The notes: a model not told the origin generated them from the sequence alone. Shown: positions 34,132 to 45,494, counted from the first letter of the stretch. The stretch is 64,000 bases of DNA from Alkalidesulfovibrio alkalitolerans DSM 16529 (GCF_000422245.1 NZ_ATHI01000005.1:248001-312000); one strand, 5' to 3'. Made by a program: numbers and translations.

Positions 34132-34914
34132 ATGCGAGAACCCGTCACCGCCGTGATCCTGACCTTCAACGGCCAGCGCCTGCTGCGCGAATGCCTGCAA
34201 AGCCTCGACTTCTGCGACGAGATCGTGGTCGTGGACTCGGGCAGCACGGACGAGACCCTGGCCATCGCCGCCGAGTTCGGCGCGCGCGTGCTGCACCGCG
34301 CCTGGGAAGGCACGATCCCGCAGTTCCGCTTTGCCTTTACGCACGTGGCCACGCCCTGGGTGGTGACCCTGGACCAGGACGAATACTGCTCGCCGGAACT
34401 GCGGCAAGCCATCGTCCAGGCGCTCGAAAACCCCGGCAGCGCGTGCGGCTTCTACGTCAAGCGGCGCTCGTTCTACCTCGACCGCTTCCTCAAACATTCG
34501 GGCTGGTATCCGGACTGGCTGTTCAGGGTCTTCCGCATGGACGGCTTCGAGCTCAAGGGCACGCTGCCGCACGAGGAGTTCCGGCCCAAGGGCGAGGCGG
34601 GCCGCATCCACGAGGACATCGTCCACTATCCTTATGAGGATCTGGCCGAGCACCTGCGCAAGATCGCGGCCTACACCAAGACCTCGGCCGGGATCATGTA
34701 CGCGCGTGGCAAGCGCTGCGGCGTGGCCGGGGCCTGCCTGCGGGCGCTTGGCCGCTTCGTGAAGAAGTACGTGTTCAAGCTCGGCTTCCTCGACGGCCGC
34801 GCGGGCTTCGTCCTGGCGCTGTACGACATGCTCTACGTCTTCCAGAAGTACCTGCTCCTGGAGGAGATGCGGCTGCGCGACGAGAAGACGGGCAAGCCCT
34901 CTTCCCGCTCCTGA
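34132..34914 (+). CDS. Family 2 glycosyltransferase, LPS core type
   Basis: A 260-residue GT-A glycosyltransferase resembling WaaE/KdtX-type LPS core glucosyltransferases. Motifs are VTAVILTFNGQRLLRECLQS, EIVVVDSGSTDETLAIA, and the metal-binding LDQDE near residue 83. The middle has WYPDWLFRVFRMDG and IHEDIVHYPYEDLAEHLRKI, common to that group. A basic, hydrophobic C terminus (FVKKYVFKLGFLDG onwards) probably touches the membrane. Start ATG 34132 lies 8 nt after the preceding gene. Sugar donor and acceptor cannot be determined from the sequence. Confidence 0.88.
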   Translation: MREPVTAVILTFNGQRLLRECLQSLDFCDEIVVVDSGSTDETLAIAAEFGARVLHRAWEGTIPQFRFAFTHVATPWVVTLDQDEYCSPELRQAIVQALENPGSACGFYVKRRSFYLDRFLKHSGWYPDWLFRVFRMDGFELKGTLPHEEFRPKGEAGRIHEDIVHYPYEDLAEHLRKIAAYTKTSAGIMYARGKRCGVAGACLRALGRFVKKYVFKLGFLDGRAGFVLALYDMLYVFQKYLLLEEMRLRDEKTGKPSSRS

Positions 34915-35007
34915 CCCATTCCTGAGCCGTCCCTCGCATCGACCGCCTTCCCAGGCTGCCACGGAAAAACGGCGCGGCCATCGGGCGCGTTTTGAGCAAA
35001 ATCGAAG

Positions 35008-35048
35008 CCCCTCCCTGGCGTCCGGACCGCCCGGACGCAAGGGAGGGG
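35008..35048. terminator. Bidirectional hairpin between convergent genes
   Basis: CCCCTCCCT (35008-35016) and AGGGAGGGG (35040-35048) enclose an inner GCGTCCGG/CCGGACGC stem. It separates the glycosyltransferase operon from the convergent 97-residue gene. Confidence 0.6.
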
Positions 35049-35134
35049 TGTGACGGTGACTCAGGCAACCGTGTCGCTCGGCGGCCCAAGACTTGCTGGC
35101 TGTATTCCCGTGCGGCGCGCCTCGCGGCGGTCCG

Positions 35135-35428
35135 CTAGGCTTTGCGCCCGAACAGGCCGCCCTTGAGCGTGTGGGCGGCAAGGATGCTCTTTTGCGATTC
35201 GTAGAAAGGATCGCTCTTGCCGCTGAACGGGTCCGTGTTCATGAGGTCGAGCGTGCCCGAGACCAGGGCCGCGCCGAACGAGGCCTTGTCCACCGGCGCA
35301 TGCGAGAACGCCCCGCGCCCGCCCATGTAGTCGAGTGTCTTGGTCACCACGGCCGCGCCGAACGTCTGCCTGCCCACGGGAGCGAAGCCCCCGAAACCAC
35401 CCATCGCGCCCATTTTCTCGATGCCCAT
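35135..35428 (-). CDS. Small Gly/Ala/Phe-rich hypothetical protein
   Basis: A 97-residue protein with N terminus MGIEKMGAMGGFGGFAPVGR. Two similar segments appear: QTFGAAVVTKTLDYM and ASFGAALVSGTLDLMN, an internal repeat of about 30 residues, each ending in a short helix. The C terminus is basic (KSILAAHTLKGGLFGRKA). GGAGG lies 7 nt before ATG 35428, so a longer frame start at 35467 is rejected. No signal peptide or cysteine is present. I do not recognise a family; the internal repeat and Gly-rich start suggest a small structural or peptide-like protein. Confidence 0.65.
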   Translation of the reverse strand: MGIEKMGAMGGFGGFAPVGRQTFGAAVVTKTLDYMGGRGAFSHAPVDKASFGAALVSGTLDLMNTDPFSGKSDPFYESQKSILAAHTLKGGLFGRKA

Positions 35429-35549
35429 GACGAGCCTCCGGCAAAAGCGTAAATTATCCCTTTTCATGCCTATCGGCCGAAAAGGCGCAATTCTTTAGGC
35501 GCTCGAAAAAATTTCCGGCCGAGGGACAGCCGACGCCTTAAGGCGCCTG

Positions 35550-36356
35550 TCACGCGCGGCCGCTTCTGACCACCTCAAGGGCGCGCTCCACGTCCCATTC
35601 GTCGTGCACCACGCGCGAGAGCGCCTTGACCAGGAGTTCCGGCCGGTCGTGCTGAAAGACGTTGCGGCCGATGGACAGCCCCGCGCATCCGGCCAGGCAG
35701 GCGTCGTGCGCCATGGTCAAAAGCGCCGCGTCGTCGTCCAGGCGCGGGCCGCCCGCGATGACCACCGGCACGCAGCAGGCCTCCACCACGCGGGCGAAGC
35801 TCTCCATGTCGCCGGTATAGGCGCACTTGACCACGTCGGCCCCGAGTTCCACGGCCACGCGCGCGGCGTGGGCCACCACGGCCGGGTCGTACTCGTTCAC
35901 GATGTGCGGCCCGCGCGCGTACATCATGGCCAACACCGGCATGCCCCACTCGGCCGCGCGCGAGCAGACCATCCCGAGGTCGGCCAGCATGTCGCGCTCG
36001 CGCTCGTCGCCCAGGTTCACGTGCACCGAGACGCCGTCCGCGCCAAGCTTGATGGCGTCCTCCACGCTGGCCACGAGCGTCTTCGCGCCGGGAAAGGGAG
36101 ACAGGGAGGTGGAAGCCGAGAGGTGGACGATGAGTCCGATGTCCTTGCCGTAGCCGCGATGGGTGCAGCGAGGCATGCCCTTGTGCATGAGCACGGCGTT
36201 GGCCCCGCCTTCGGCCACGCGATCCACCGAGCCCTTGAAGTCGTGCATGCCCTTGATGGGCCCCACGGTCACGCCGTGGTCCATGGGCACGATCACCGTG
36301 CGCCGCGTGTTGCGATTGAGAATGCGTTCGAGGCGGACGGCCTTTCCGAGAAGCAT
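35550..36356 (-). CDS. Class I aldolase, ADTH synthase (aromatic amino acid pathway)
   Basis: A 268-residue DhnA/FbaB-type class I aldolase. Motifs: TVIVPMDHGVTVGPIKGM, CTHRGYGKDIGLIVHLSAST, AVELGADVVKCAYTGD with the Schiff-base lysine near residue 184, and PVVIAGGPR. Homologues in methanogens and Desulfovibrio act as 2-amino-3,7-dideoxy-D-threo-hept-6-ulosonate synthase, the first step of the alternative route to 3-dehydroquinate, rather than in glycolysis; a class II fba is also present here. A Phe-rich leader and terminator lie upstream, which supports the aromatic role. The usual partner, 3-dehydroquinate synthase II, is not in this window. Confidence 0.85.
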   Translation of the reverse strand: MLLGKAVRLERILNRNTRRTVIVPMDHGVTVGPIKGMHDFKGSVDRVAEGGANAVLMHKGMPRCTHRGYGKDIGLIVHLSASTSLSPFPGAKTLVASVEDAIKLGADGVSVHVNLGDERERDMLADLGMVCSRAAEWGMPVLAMMYARGPHIVNEYDPAVVAHAARVAVELGADVVKCAYTGDMESFARVVEACCVPVVIAGGPRLDDDAALLTMAHDACLAGCAGLSIGRNVFQHDRPELLVKALSRVVHDEWDVERALEVVRSGRA

Positions 36357-36416
36357 GCGAACCTCCGTTCACGTGTTTGCCCGAAAGGAGGCCGCAAGGC
36401 GGCTCGCGGTCCCAAA

Positions 36417-36455
36417 CGAAAGGGGCCGCGAGCGTGATGCCCGCGGCCCCTTTCG
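36417..36455 (-). terminator. Attenuator terminator upstream of the ADTH synthase gene
   Basis: CGAAAGGGGCCGCG (36417-36430) and CGCGGCCCCTTTCG (36442-36455) form a 14-bp stem with an 11-nt loop, followed on the minus strand by TTT. The strand-1 side GGCCGCGGGC can instead pair with GCCCGCGGCC inside the leader peptide gene (36495-36504), an antiterminator. Confidence 0.75.
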
Positions 36456-36474
36456 GATCGTTCGCCGGGTGTGG

Positions 36475-36573
36475 CTACCCTGCGCGCTCCCCGTGGCCGC
36501 GGGCGCTTCTAAAGAAGAAAAAGCCGAAAAAGACGGCTTGGAAGCGGGTTCTGGCGGCGGGGTTCGTGCGCAT
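36475..36573 (-). CDS. Phe-rich leader peptide of an attenuator
   Basis: A 32-codon frame, too short for routine calling, begins at ATG 36573 with AGGAG 7 nt upstream and ends at TAG 36475-36477. Seven of 32 residues are Phe (positions 11, 15, 16, 18, 19, 20, 21), six of them within the run VFFGFFFF. It stops 20 nt before the attenuator terminator and about 120 nt before the ADTH synthase gene. This is the layout of pheA-type leader peptides, where ribosome stalling on uncharged tRNA-Phe prevents termination. Expression would rise when phenylalanine is scarce. Confidence 0.8.
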   Translation of the reverse strand: MRTNPAARTRFQAVFFGFFFFRSARGHGERAG

Positions 36574-36632
36574 GGAAATTCTCCTATGCCCACAAGGCCC
36601 GGCCTGTCAATGCATCGCCCGGGTTTCACGAA

Positions 36633-36638
36633 ATTATC
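36633..36638 (-). promoter_or_regulatory. Possible -10 element for the leader transcript
   Basis: GATAAT on the minus strand would place the transcript start about 53 nt before the leader ATG. The expected -35 position (36656-36661) has no consensus match, so this is tentative. Confidence 0.25.
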
Positions 36639-36725
36639 ATCTCCGGTTCTTCTTTCCTCGTGGCATGACCCGTGATAAAGACCCAAACTATCCAAAACCA
36701 TAGACGCATCCGAGGGGACCTCCCG

Positions 36726-39320
<2,595 letters not shown>

Positions 39321-39467
39321 GCACCCTTCCTGGATGGGGGCCATGCCACGGATGGCGGACATGGCGCTGCCAAAATGAGCGCAATACGTGTTTTCCCCAA
39401 TTGATTGCGTCCTGAAAAGGCGGTAGGCGCTGAATCGGGGGAGCAATCATTTGCGCGGGAGTGGATG

Positions 39468-39668
39468 ATGAACGGACTGGGAGCTGACCTGAACAGGCTG
39501 AAGCTTCGCCGGGCCAGGGAAGCGCTGGAAAAGGCCCGTTCGAGCGTGGCGGTCGTGGAGTGCCCGTGCTGTGGCGCGCATCTTCTGGTCGAATGCTGCG
39601 ACGATCAGGTCATGGTCTATTGCGGCCACTGCCTTTTCACGGCGTCGGACAACACCTGCCGGGAATAG
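39468..39668 (+). CDS. Small zinc-ribbon protein
   Basis: A 66-residue protein. A basic amphipathic helix (LGADLNRLKLRRAREALEKA) precedes a zinc ribbon with CPCCGAHLLVECC and YCGHCLF, giving two CxxC knuckles. GGGAG lies 6 nt before ATG 39468; ATG 39465 is also possible. The fold could bind nucleic acid or a protein partner. It is followed after 145 nt by another zinc-ribbon gene. No specific family is recognised. Confidence 0.6.
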   Translation: MNGLGADLNRLKLRRAREALEKARSSVAVVECPCCGAHLLVECCDDQVMVYCGHCLFTASDNTCRE

Positions 39669-39813
39669 CAGGCCGTCTCAAAAGCCCCGCCCGCAGCCGG
39701 GCATGGCCGGATCATCCCGATTCCGCCCGGATCGGGCGCGGATGCGGCTTTGCGGCTTGACTTTCGCGCTCATGGTCCTATCCTCGCAGGGATTTTCCCA
39801 ACGAGGTGACGCC

Positions 39814-40083
39814 ATGCCCATGTACGAATATTCCTGTGCCGCCTGCGGCGTCGAGTTCGAGGAACTCGGCAGCCTGCGCGACGAGTCCTGCCCGCCCTGC
39901 CCGGCCTGCGCCAGCGTCGAGACGAAACGGCTCGTCTCCCGCCATTCCCTGAAGACCGGCGTGCCCCCCATCAAGGGGCTCGACACCATCAAGCAGATTC
40001 ATCCCAATGCGCGTCCCGCGCACCTCAACCGCGGCCCCGGCGGTCCTACCGGTTGCGGCGGCTGCAAGCCAAGCGGCGGTTGA
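39814..40083 (+). CDS. FmdB-family zinc-ribbon protein
   Basis: An 89-residue protein beginning MPMYEYSCAACGVEFEELGS, the hallmark of FmdB putative regulatory proteins. It is followed by CPPCPACASVETKRLVSR, the second zinc knuckle. The C-terminal tail is Gly/Cys-rich (GGPTGCGGCKPSGG). CGAGG precedes ATG 39814. FmdB-type proteins accompany many metabolic genes but lack an assigned activity. The tail resembles that of other Desulfovibrio-group FmdB proteins. Confidence 0.85.
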   Translation: MPMYEYSCAACGVEFEELGSLRDESCPPCPACASVETKRLVSRHSLKTGVPPIKGLDTIKQIHPNARPAHLNRGPGGPTGCGGCKPSGG

Positions 40084-40194
40084 GGCGTGTAATCCCGGCT
40101 CCCCGTGCGGGCGCCTTCAAACACTCGTAACGCAAGACCAATCGCTTCGCCCTGAGGGACAATTGCCCTGGGACGGCTCTGCCGTTTCATGCGG

Positions 40195-40563
40195 TCAAGC
40201 TGCCTGCGAATCCGGCTGAAAAATGCTGAAGGCGTTGCCTTCGGGATCTTCGCAATAGGCCATGTAGCCGATGCCGGGGATGGCGCGGCGCGGCACGATG
40301 ACCCTGCCTCCGGCCGCGACGACCCGATTCAGGGCCTCGTCCACCGAGGACGTGTGAATGGTCGGCGTTCCCGTGACCCGATGGGCGGGTCGTTTGCCCA
40401 CGCGGCCGAAGATCAGGCTCTGTCCGTCATCCAGGCCGTCGCGCAGCCAATAATTCTCACCCCGGGAGTCCCGGACGAAATCGAGCCCGAAGGCTTGGGC
40501 GTAGAACCCGGCCATACGCTCGGGATTGTCCGCAAAAACGTCGAAATGCACCATTCTTTCCAT
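40195..40563 (-). CDS. VOC-fold (glyoxalase/bleomycin resistance-like) protein
   Basis: A 122-residue protein with the vicinal oxygen chelate fold. It begins MVHFDVFADNPERMAGFYAQ and has the typical strands TPTIHTSSVDEALNRVVAAG and GYMAYCEDPEGNAFSIFQPD. The metal-ligand pattern (His near the start, His in TIHT, Glu-Asp near the end) is partly kept. AGGAGG lies 8 nt before ATG 40563. It could be an isomerase, dioxygenase or binding protein. Nothing in the neighbourhood suggests a substrate. Confidence 0.85.
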   Translation of the reverse strand: MERMVHFDVFADNPERMAGFYAQAFGLDFVRDSRGENYWLRDGLDDGQSLIFGRVGKRPAHRVTGTPTIHTSSVDEALNRVVAAGGRVIVPRRAIPGIGYMAYCEDPEGNAFSIFQPDSQAA

Positions 40564-40683
40564 ATCCCGCACCTCCTGCGCCGCCAACGGTAAACAATCG
40601 GTTCCGCCCGCTTGGCCGCCGCGCATACTCCCCCAAAATAATCCAAGGATAAGGGGGCTAGATTACTATCCTGCCACAGAACA

Positions 40684-40726
40684 CAAAAAAGTACAGCCGT
40701 CTTTCGTCACGACGGCCTCTTTTTGT
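40684..40726. terminator. Bidirectional terminator
   Basis: GCCGTC (40696-40701) and GACGGC (40711-40716) flank a 9-nt loop. CTCTTTTTG follows on the plus strand and TGTACTTTTTT on the minus strand. It likely ends the 76-residue gene. A second stem CCCGCGC/GCGCGGG lies at about 40791-40808. The rest of 40564-40842 shows no gene. Confidence 0.65.
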
Positions 40727-40842
40727 GGAGCGCAACTCCATTATGTATGGAAAATCGACAGATTGTGGCAAAAATGCAACAACAGCCTCCCGCGCGGAAG
40801 CGCGGGTGAAGACGGAGAGCAGGCGGTTCCGGACGGATTTTT

Positions 40843-41073
40843 CTAGCGACCTCTGTGCGAGGCGAGCCGGTTCAGGAGCAGATACGAAGCGAGTCCACGC
40901 TGATCGATCCGGCAGACCTCATCCTCGGCCAAAACCTTGACTTCACTTGTCTTTTCGGCAACTTCCCGCTCGATCGTCGAAACGCAGAAAGATGCCTGCG
41001 CAGGAGCGAAAACCCAGGCGCTGATGGCCACGGCAAGAGATGCAAAGGCTATAATTATCAGATTGTTACGCAT
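40843..41073 (-). CDS. Small secreted hypothetical protein
   Basis: A 76-residue protein with a signal peptide MRNNLIIIAFASLAVAISAW and a likely cleavage after APAQA (about residue 27). The mature part is about 49 residues with two cysteines (SFCVSTIE and DEVCRID) that could pair in the periplasm. AGGAG lies 8 nt before ATG 41073. The gene directly follows the radical SAM gene (2-nt gap between stop and start), so they form one transcript. Family and role are unknown. Confidence 0.65.
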   Translation of the reverse strand: MRNNLIIIAFASLAVAISAWVFAPAQASFCVSTIEREVAEKTSEVKVLAEDEVCRIDQRGLASYLLLNRLASHRGR

Positions 41074-41074
41074 T

Positions 41075-42748
41075 TCAAGTACTCCTTCTTCCCTGTTTCG
41101 GCGACAGGCCGCACCGTCCACACGGGCCGCACCCTTCCGCTGGGCATATTCCGCCCGCGCGGCAGTCCAGATAGCCCTGCCATTCCTTCCACAGGTGGGC
41201 GCGCGAGACGCCCGGGTCAATGACCTCCCAGGGAAATAACTCTCCCTGGCTTTTCTCCAGCAAATACCGTGCCGTATCGACACCCCACGCCTTGAGCGCA
41301 GCCCGCCAACTCCCACGTCGCGCCGCCAACTCGGCGAGATCGAACACCGCCTCGTCGCCGCGCGCCAAGAGCCCTTGGAGCCGGGCCGCGAATGGCGATT
41401 CGCCCTCCACGCGCATGCCCTTGAAGGGGCGGCACGCGACCCTGACCTGCTCGATGCGACGCGAGAGGTCTTCCTCACTCGCCATGGCAGCCCATTGCAG
41501 CGGCGTGAAAGGCTTTGGAACCAGCGGCGACACCGAGAGCACAAGAAGCTCAAGCCCCGACCCCTTCCTGCCTCGGCCACGTTCGCGGGCCTCCTGAACG
41601 CGGGCCATGAAACCGGCCAGTTCCTCGTAGTCTGCATCCTCCTCGCCGGGCCAGCCCACGATCAGATAAAGCTTGAGCTTGTTGAAGCGTAGTCGGCTCA
41701 CCGTCTCCACGACCCGAAGCAGGGCTTCGCTGTCGAGCCGTTTCCCGGCCGCGCGGCGAAGCCGCTCGCTCGGAGCCTCCAGCGCCAGGGTCAAGCTGCG
41801 CGCGCCCGTGTCGCGCAGGAATTGCAGAAAATCGTCGTCCAGGCCGTCGGCCCGCACCGAGGACAGGGAAAAGGCGGTCTTGCGCTCCCTGAGCCAGAGT
41901 AAAAATTCGCGCAGGTCGGGCCAATCCGTGAGGGCAGTGCCTACGAGCCCCACCTTGCGCGGGTTCGCAGCCTCGACCAGTTCCTTCAGGCGCGAAAGTG
42001 TGGCTCGACGGGGTGGGCGATAGATGGACCCGGCGGCGCAGAAACGGCAGCCGTATGGGCAGCCGCGGTTGACCTCGACCAGGAACATGTCGCGGAAGGC
42101 CGCCTCGGAACTGACGAAGGAGGAATAGGCCGGATCGTGCAGGATGGGCCCGATGCCGCCCGCAATGCGGCGGCGCACGGGAACTTCTGATCTCCCCGGA
42201 GCGTAGATGCCGGGCATGGAGGCGATGCGCGAAAGGGCATCGGCCTTGTCCGCGCCCGCGAAGAACGCCCCGCGTACGGCGGATGCAGTGTCCGCGAGGC
42301 CGTCCTCGGCCTCCCCCACGAAGAATGCGTCGGCGAGCGGCGCCAGAGGAGCCGGATTGAGGAAGGCCACGGGCCCGCCCACGAGCACCAGCGGCCATCC
42401 GGGCCTCTCGGCCCGGCGGGGAGGGATCCCGGCCGCATCGAGCATCTCGATGACGGTCTTGAACTCCTCCTCGAAATTCACGGAGATGCAGATCAGGGGA
42501 AAATCACGCAGGGGAAGGCCGGAATCGAGGGACACGGGCTCTTGCCCTCGCTTGGGAGCGAAGACGCGCTCCACGCGCACTCCCGGCTCTCGCGCCAGGA
42601 TGCGCCAGGCCGACTGCCAGCCCAGGGTCGAGAGGGCCAATCCGGCCTCGCCCGGAAAAACCAGGGCAACGGGAAGTCTGCCGCCCGGATCGGGCAGTTC
42701 GGGGGCCGCTCGGCCGTGAAACTGGATCGCCTGGTCAGCCGTCGTCAC
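41075..42748 (-). CDS. B12-binding/radical SAM protein
   Basis: A 557-residue protein. The N-terminal region has LPVALVFPGEAGLALSTLGW, then WPLVLVGGPVAFLNP, a cobalamin-binding-like fold. The core has CPYGCRFCAAG (cysteines near 220-227) and ends with a Cys-rich tail (GGICPAEGCGPCGRCG). The overall plan is that of the radical SAM fusion at 4413-7046 without its DUF2344 part, so the two are probably distant paralogues. The start is GTG 42748 with GGAGG upstream. It lies after ftsZ, separated by a terminator, and the small secreted protein gene follows. The reaction is unknown. Confidence 0.8.
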   Translation of the reverse strand: MTTADQAIQFHGRAAPELPDPGGRLPVALVFPGEAGLALSTLGWQSAWRILAREPGVRVERVFAPKRGQEPVSLDSGLPLRDFPLICISVNFEEEFKTVIEMLDAAGIPPRRAERPGWPLVLVGGPVAFLNPAPLAPLADAFFVGEAEDGLADTASAVRGAFFAGADKADALSRIASMPGIYAPGRSEVPVRRRIAGGIGPILHDPAYSSFVSSEAAFRDMFLVEVNRGCPYGCRFCAAGSIYRPPRRATLSRLKELVEAANPRKVGLVGTALTDWPDLREFLLWLRERKTAFSLSSVRADGLDDDFLQFLRDTGARSLTLALEAPSERLRRAAGKRLDSEALLRVVETVSRLRFNKLKLYLIVGWPGEEDADYEELAGFMARVQEARERGRGRKGSGLELLVLSVSPLVPKPFTPLQWAAMASEEDLSRRIEQVRVACRPFKGMRVEGESPFAARLQGLLARGDEAVFDLAELAARRGSWRAALKAWGVDTARYLLEKSQGELFPWEVIDPGVSRAHLWKEWQGYLDCRAGGICPAEGCGPCGRCGLSPKQGRRST

Positions 42749-42829
42749 CCGTTCGCCTCCTCCCGTTTCAAGTCCGCATGCCCGCTCTCTCCCGCCGCTC
42801 GGCAGGAGTCGTCCATGCGGCCCAAAGGG

Positions 42830-42863
42830 CCCGGGGGGCGTTTTCCGCATGCCGCCCCCCGGG
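42830..42863 (-). terminator. Terminator at the end of the dcw cluster
   Basis: CCCGGGGGGCG (42830-42840) and CGCCCCCCGGG (42853-42863) form an 11-bp stem with a 12-nt loop, 15 bp after the ftsZ stop. Confidence 0.6.
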
Positions 42864-42878
42864 GAGGACCATGTATGC

Positions 42879-44153
42879 TTAATCCGCCTGCTTGCGGATG
42901 AAGCTCGGGATCTCGAACTCTTCCTCGTCGAACAGGAAATCCTCCTCGCCGGGGGCCGCGCCCACCGCCTTGGCCTTGGGCTGCGCCCTGGGCGCCGCCT
43001 CGGCGGCCTCGGCTCCGAGGGTCTTTTGCCTGCGCAAGTAAGCGGGGATGGCCAAGTCTTCATGACTGATGGCGCCGGTGGCCCCGCGCGGCCTGATCTG
43101 CCCGGCCTGCGCCGCCGGTTGCGCGGCCGCGGGCACGGTCGCCTTGCGGCCGCCGCCGCGGATGGTGGTCAGCCTGCCGCCGGACTGGCCCTCGGCTTCT
43201 TCCTTCTCGATGCCCGTGGCGATGACGGTGATGCGCATCTCGTCGCCCGCCTCGGCGTCGAAGACCGTGCCGAAGAATATCTGCGCGTCCTCATGGGCGG
43301 CCTCGGACACGGTGTTGGCGGCCTCGGAGACCTCGTCGATGGTCATGTCCGGCCCGCAGGTGATGTTGATGAGCACGCCTCGCGCGCCATCGATGGTCAC
43401 GTCTTCGAGCAGGGGGCTGGTGATGGCCTTGAGCGCGGCCTCCTTGGCCCTGTTCTCGCCGCGCGCGATGCCCGTGCCCATGAGCGCGAGGCCAGACTCG
43501 CTCATCACGGCTTTGACATCCGCGAAGTCGAGGTTGATCAGGCCGTGGACCATGATCAGGTCGGAGATGCCTTTGACCGCGTAGTACAGCACTTCGTCGG
43601 CCTTCTTGAGCATCTCGATGAAGGTCGCCTTCTTGGAGGCCAGGGAAAGCAGCCGGTCGTTGGGGATGGTGATCAGCGAGTCCACGTGCTGGCCGAACTC
43701 CTGGATGCCTTTCTCGGCCTGCTGCAACCGCTTCTTGCCTTCGAAGAAAAAGGGCTTGGTGACCACGCCCACGGTCAGGCAGCCCATCTCGCGGGCCACC
43801 TGGGCGATGACCGGCGCGGCTCCGGTGCCGGTGCCGCCGCCCATGCCGGCGGTCACGAAGACCATGTCCGAATCGCCGATGGCCTGACGGATCTGCTCGA
43901 TGCTCTCCATGGCCGAACTGCGGCCGATTTCGGGGTTGGCGCCTGCGCCAAGGCCCTTGGTCAGCTTGTCGCCGAGCTGAATCTTGAATTCCGCCTTGGA
44001 GCGGTTCATGGCCTGGCAGTCGGTGTTCGCGGTGATGAAGGTCACGCCGCGAAGCTGCGATTCGATCATGTTGTTCACGGCGTTTCCGCCGCCGCCGCCC
44101 ACGCCGATGACTTTTATCTTGGCGTTGTTGTCAGTGATGAGTTCAAGTTCCAT
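42879..44153 (-). CDS. ftsZ: Cell division protein FtsZ
   Basis: A 424-residue tubulin homologue that forms the Z ring. It has [18 protein letters not shown], the tubulin signature [16 protein letters not shown] and [12 protein letters not shown], the catalytic T7-type loop. A low-complexity linker (about 320-405) leads to the C-terminal conserved peptide [14 protein letters not shown], which binds FtsA. AAGGAGG precedes the ATG. It is the last gene of the division cluster, 51 nt downstream of ftsA, and ends at a strong hairpin. Confidence 0.98.
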   Translation of the reverse strand: MELELITDNNAKIKVIGVGGGGGNAVNNMIESQLRGVTFITANTDCQAMNRSKAEFKIQLGDKLTKGLGAGANPEIGRSSAMESIEQIRQAIGDSDMVFVTAGMGGGTGTGAAPVIAQVAREMGCLTVGVVTKPFFFEGKKRLQQAEKGIQEFGQHVDSLITIPNDRLLSLASKKATFIEMLKKADEVLYYAVKGISDLIMVHGLINLDFADVKAVMSESGLALMGTGIARGENRAKEAALKAITSPLLEDVTIDGARGVLINITCGPDMTIDEVSEAANTVSEAAHEDAQIFFGTVFDAEAGDEMRITVIATGIEKEEAEGQSGGRLTTIRGGGRKATVPAAAQPAAQAGQIRPRGATGAISHEDLAIPAYLRRQKTLGAEAAEAAPRAQPKAKAVGAAPGEEDFLFDEEEFEIPSFIRKQAD

Positions 44154-44204
44154 GGTCGGTCCTCCTTGATCCCCTCTGGTCCTGTTGGTTCCCTGATCCG
44201 AGCC

Positions 44205-45437
44205 CTACTTGATGTCCGTGAACCACTTGCGCATGGTTCCCAGGATGCGGTTGAAGACGTTGTCGTCGCGGATGCGGAACCGCTGCTCCACGCCTTCCTT
44301 CTCCGCCCCGTACATGAGCAGCCCCACGGCCGTCGCATACATGGGCGAATTGACCACATCCTTCAGTCCGCCGACGTTTTGCGGGTAGCCCACGCGCGTC
44401 GGCAGGTTGAAGATTTGCTCCGCCAGTTCCTGGCAGCCCTCGATGAGCGAGGTGCCGCCGGTCAGAACCACCCCTGCCGCCACGCCGTTCTTGAACCCCG
44501 AACGGACCAACTCCTGGTCCACGAGGGTCAAAATCTCTTCCACGCGCGGCTCGCAGATCTCGGCCAGCACCTGGCGCGAGAGCCTGCGGGCTTCGCGGCC
44601 GCCCACGCTGGGCACCTCGATGACCTCGTCGGAACGGACCATCTCGGCCAGGGCGCAGCCGTGCCTGACCTTGATCTTCTCGGCCGCGACCATGGGCGTG
44701 CGCAGGCCGAAGGCGATGTCGTTGGTCAGGTTCGTGCCGCCAAGCGCCAACACTCCCGTGTGCTTGATGGAGTCGTTGGAAAAGACCGCGATGTCCGTGG
44801 TGCCGCCGCCGATGTCCACCAGGGCCACGCCGATCTCGCGTTCCTCCTCGGTGAGCACGGCCTTGGCCGAGGCCATGGATTCGAGCACGATCTCGGCCAC
44901 GTCCAGCCCCGAGCGGTGGCAGGAGCGCACGATGTTCTGGGCCGAGGTCACCGCGCCGGTGACGATGTGCACCTTCACTTCCAGGCGCACGCCCGCCATG
45001 CCCAGGGGATCGGCTATGCCCCGCTGGTCGTCCACGATGAATTCCTGCGGCAGGATGTGGATGACCTCGCGGTCCAGCGGGATGGCCACGGCCTTGGCCG
45101 CGTCGATGACCCGTTCCACGTCCTTGGAGGCCACCTCGCCACCCTTGACCGCGATCACGCCGTGGGAGTTGAAGCCCTTGATGTGGCTGCCCGCGATGCC
45201 CGCGTAGACCGAGCGGATCTCGCACCCGGCCATCAGTTCGGCCTCCTCGATGGCCTTCTTGATGGACTGCACGGTCTGCTCGATGTTCACCACAACACCC
45301 TTGCGCAGTCCCGTGGACGGGCTCGTCCCGATACCCACGATATCGACGCTCTCGGGTCCAAGCTCGCCCACCACCGCGCAGACCTTGGTGGTGCCGATGT
45401 CCAGTCCGACGACGAGTTCACCTTTCGACTTGGCCAT
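44205..45437 (-). CDS. ftsA: Cell division protein FtsA
   Basis: A 410-residue actin-like ATPase that tethers FtsZ to the membrane. It has GELVVGLDIGTTKVCAVVGE, VALVDIGGGTTDIAVF (phosphate loops), and AAGVVLTGGTSLIEG. The C terminus RILGTMRKWFTDI forms an amphipathic membrane-targeting helix. GAAAAGGAC precedes the ATG. A hairpin repeat lies in the 181-nt gap between ftsQ and ftsA, the only large gap in the cluster, so ftsA-ftsZ may also have its own transcription control. Confidence 0.97.
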   Translation of the reverse strand: MAKSKGELVVGLDIGTTKVCAVVGELGPESVDIVGIGTSPSTGLRKGVVVNIEQTVQSIKKAIEEAELMAGCEIRSVYAGIAGSHIKGFNSHGVIAVKGGEVASKDVERVIDAAKAVAIPLDREVIHILPQEFIVDDQRGIADPLGMAGVRLEVKVHIVTGAVTSAQNIVRSCHRSGLDVAEIVLESMASAKAVLTEEEREIGVALVDIGGGTTDIAVFSNDSIKHTGVLALGGTNLTNDIAFGLRTPMVAAEKIKVRHGCALAEMVRSDEVIEVPSVGGREARRLSRQVLAEICEPRVEEILTLVDQELVRSGFKNGVAAGVVLTGGTSLIEGCQELAEQIFNLPTRVGYPQNVGGLKDVVNSPMYATAVGLLMYGAEKEGVEQRFRIRDDNVFNRILGTMRKWFTDIK

Positions 45438-45494
45438 GTCCTTTCGTCCTTTTCTTCGGAGGCGTCAGCAAACTGCCCCAAAACACCGTTTTGC

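Noticed and set aside
35550-36356. The class I aldolase as a glycolytic aldolase
   Set aside because: A class II fba is clustered with gap, and the Phe-rich leader before this gene fits aromatic synthesis better.
36582-36610. TTGACA at 36605-36610 (minus) as the promoter of the Phe leader
   Set aside because: At normal spacing the start of transcription would fall at or after the leader's ribosome site, leaving it untranslated.
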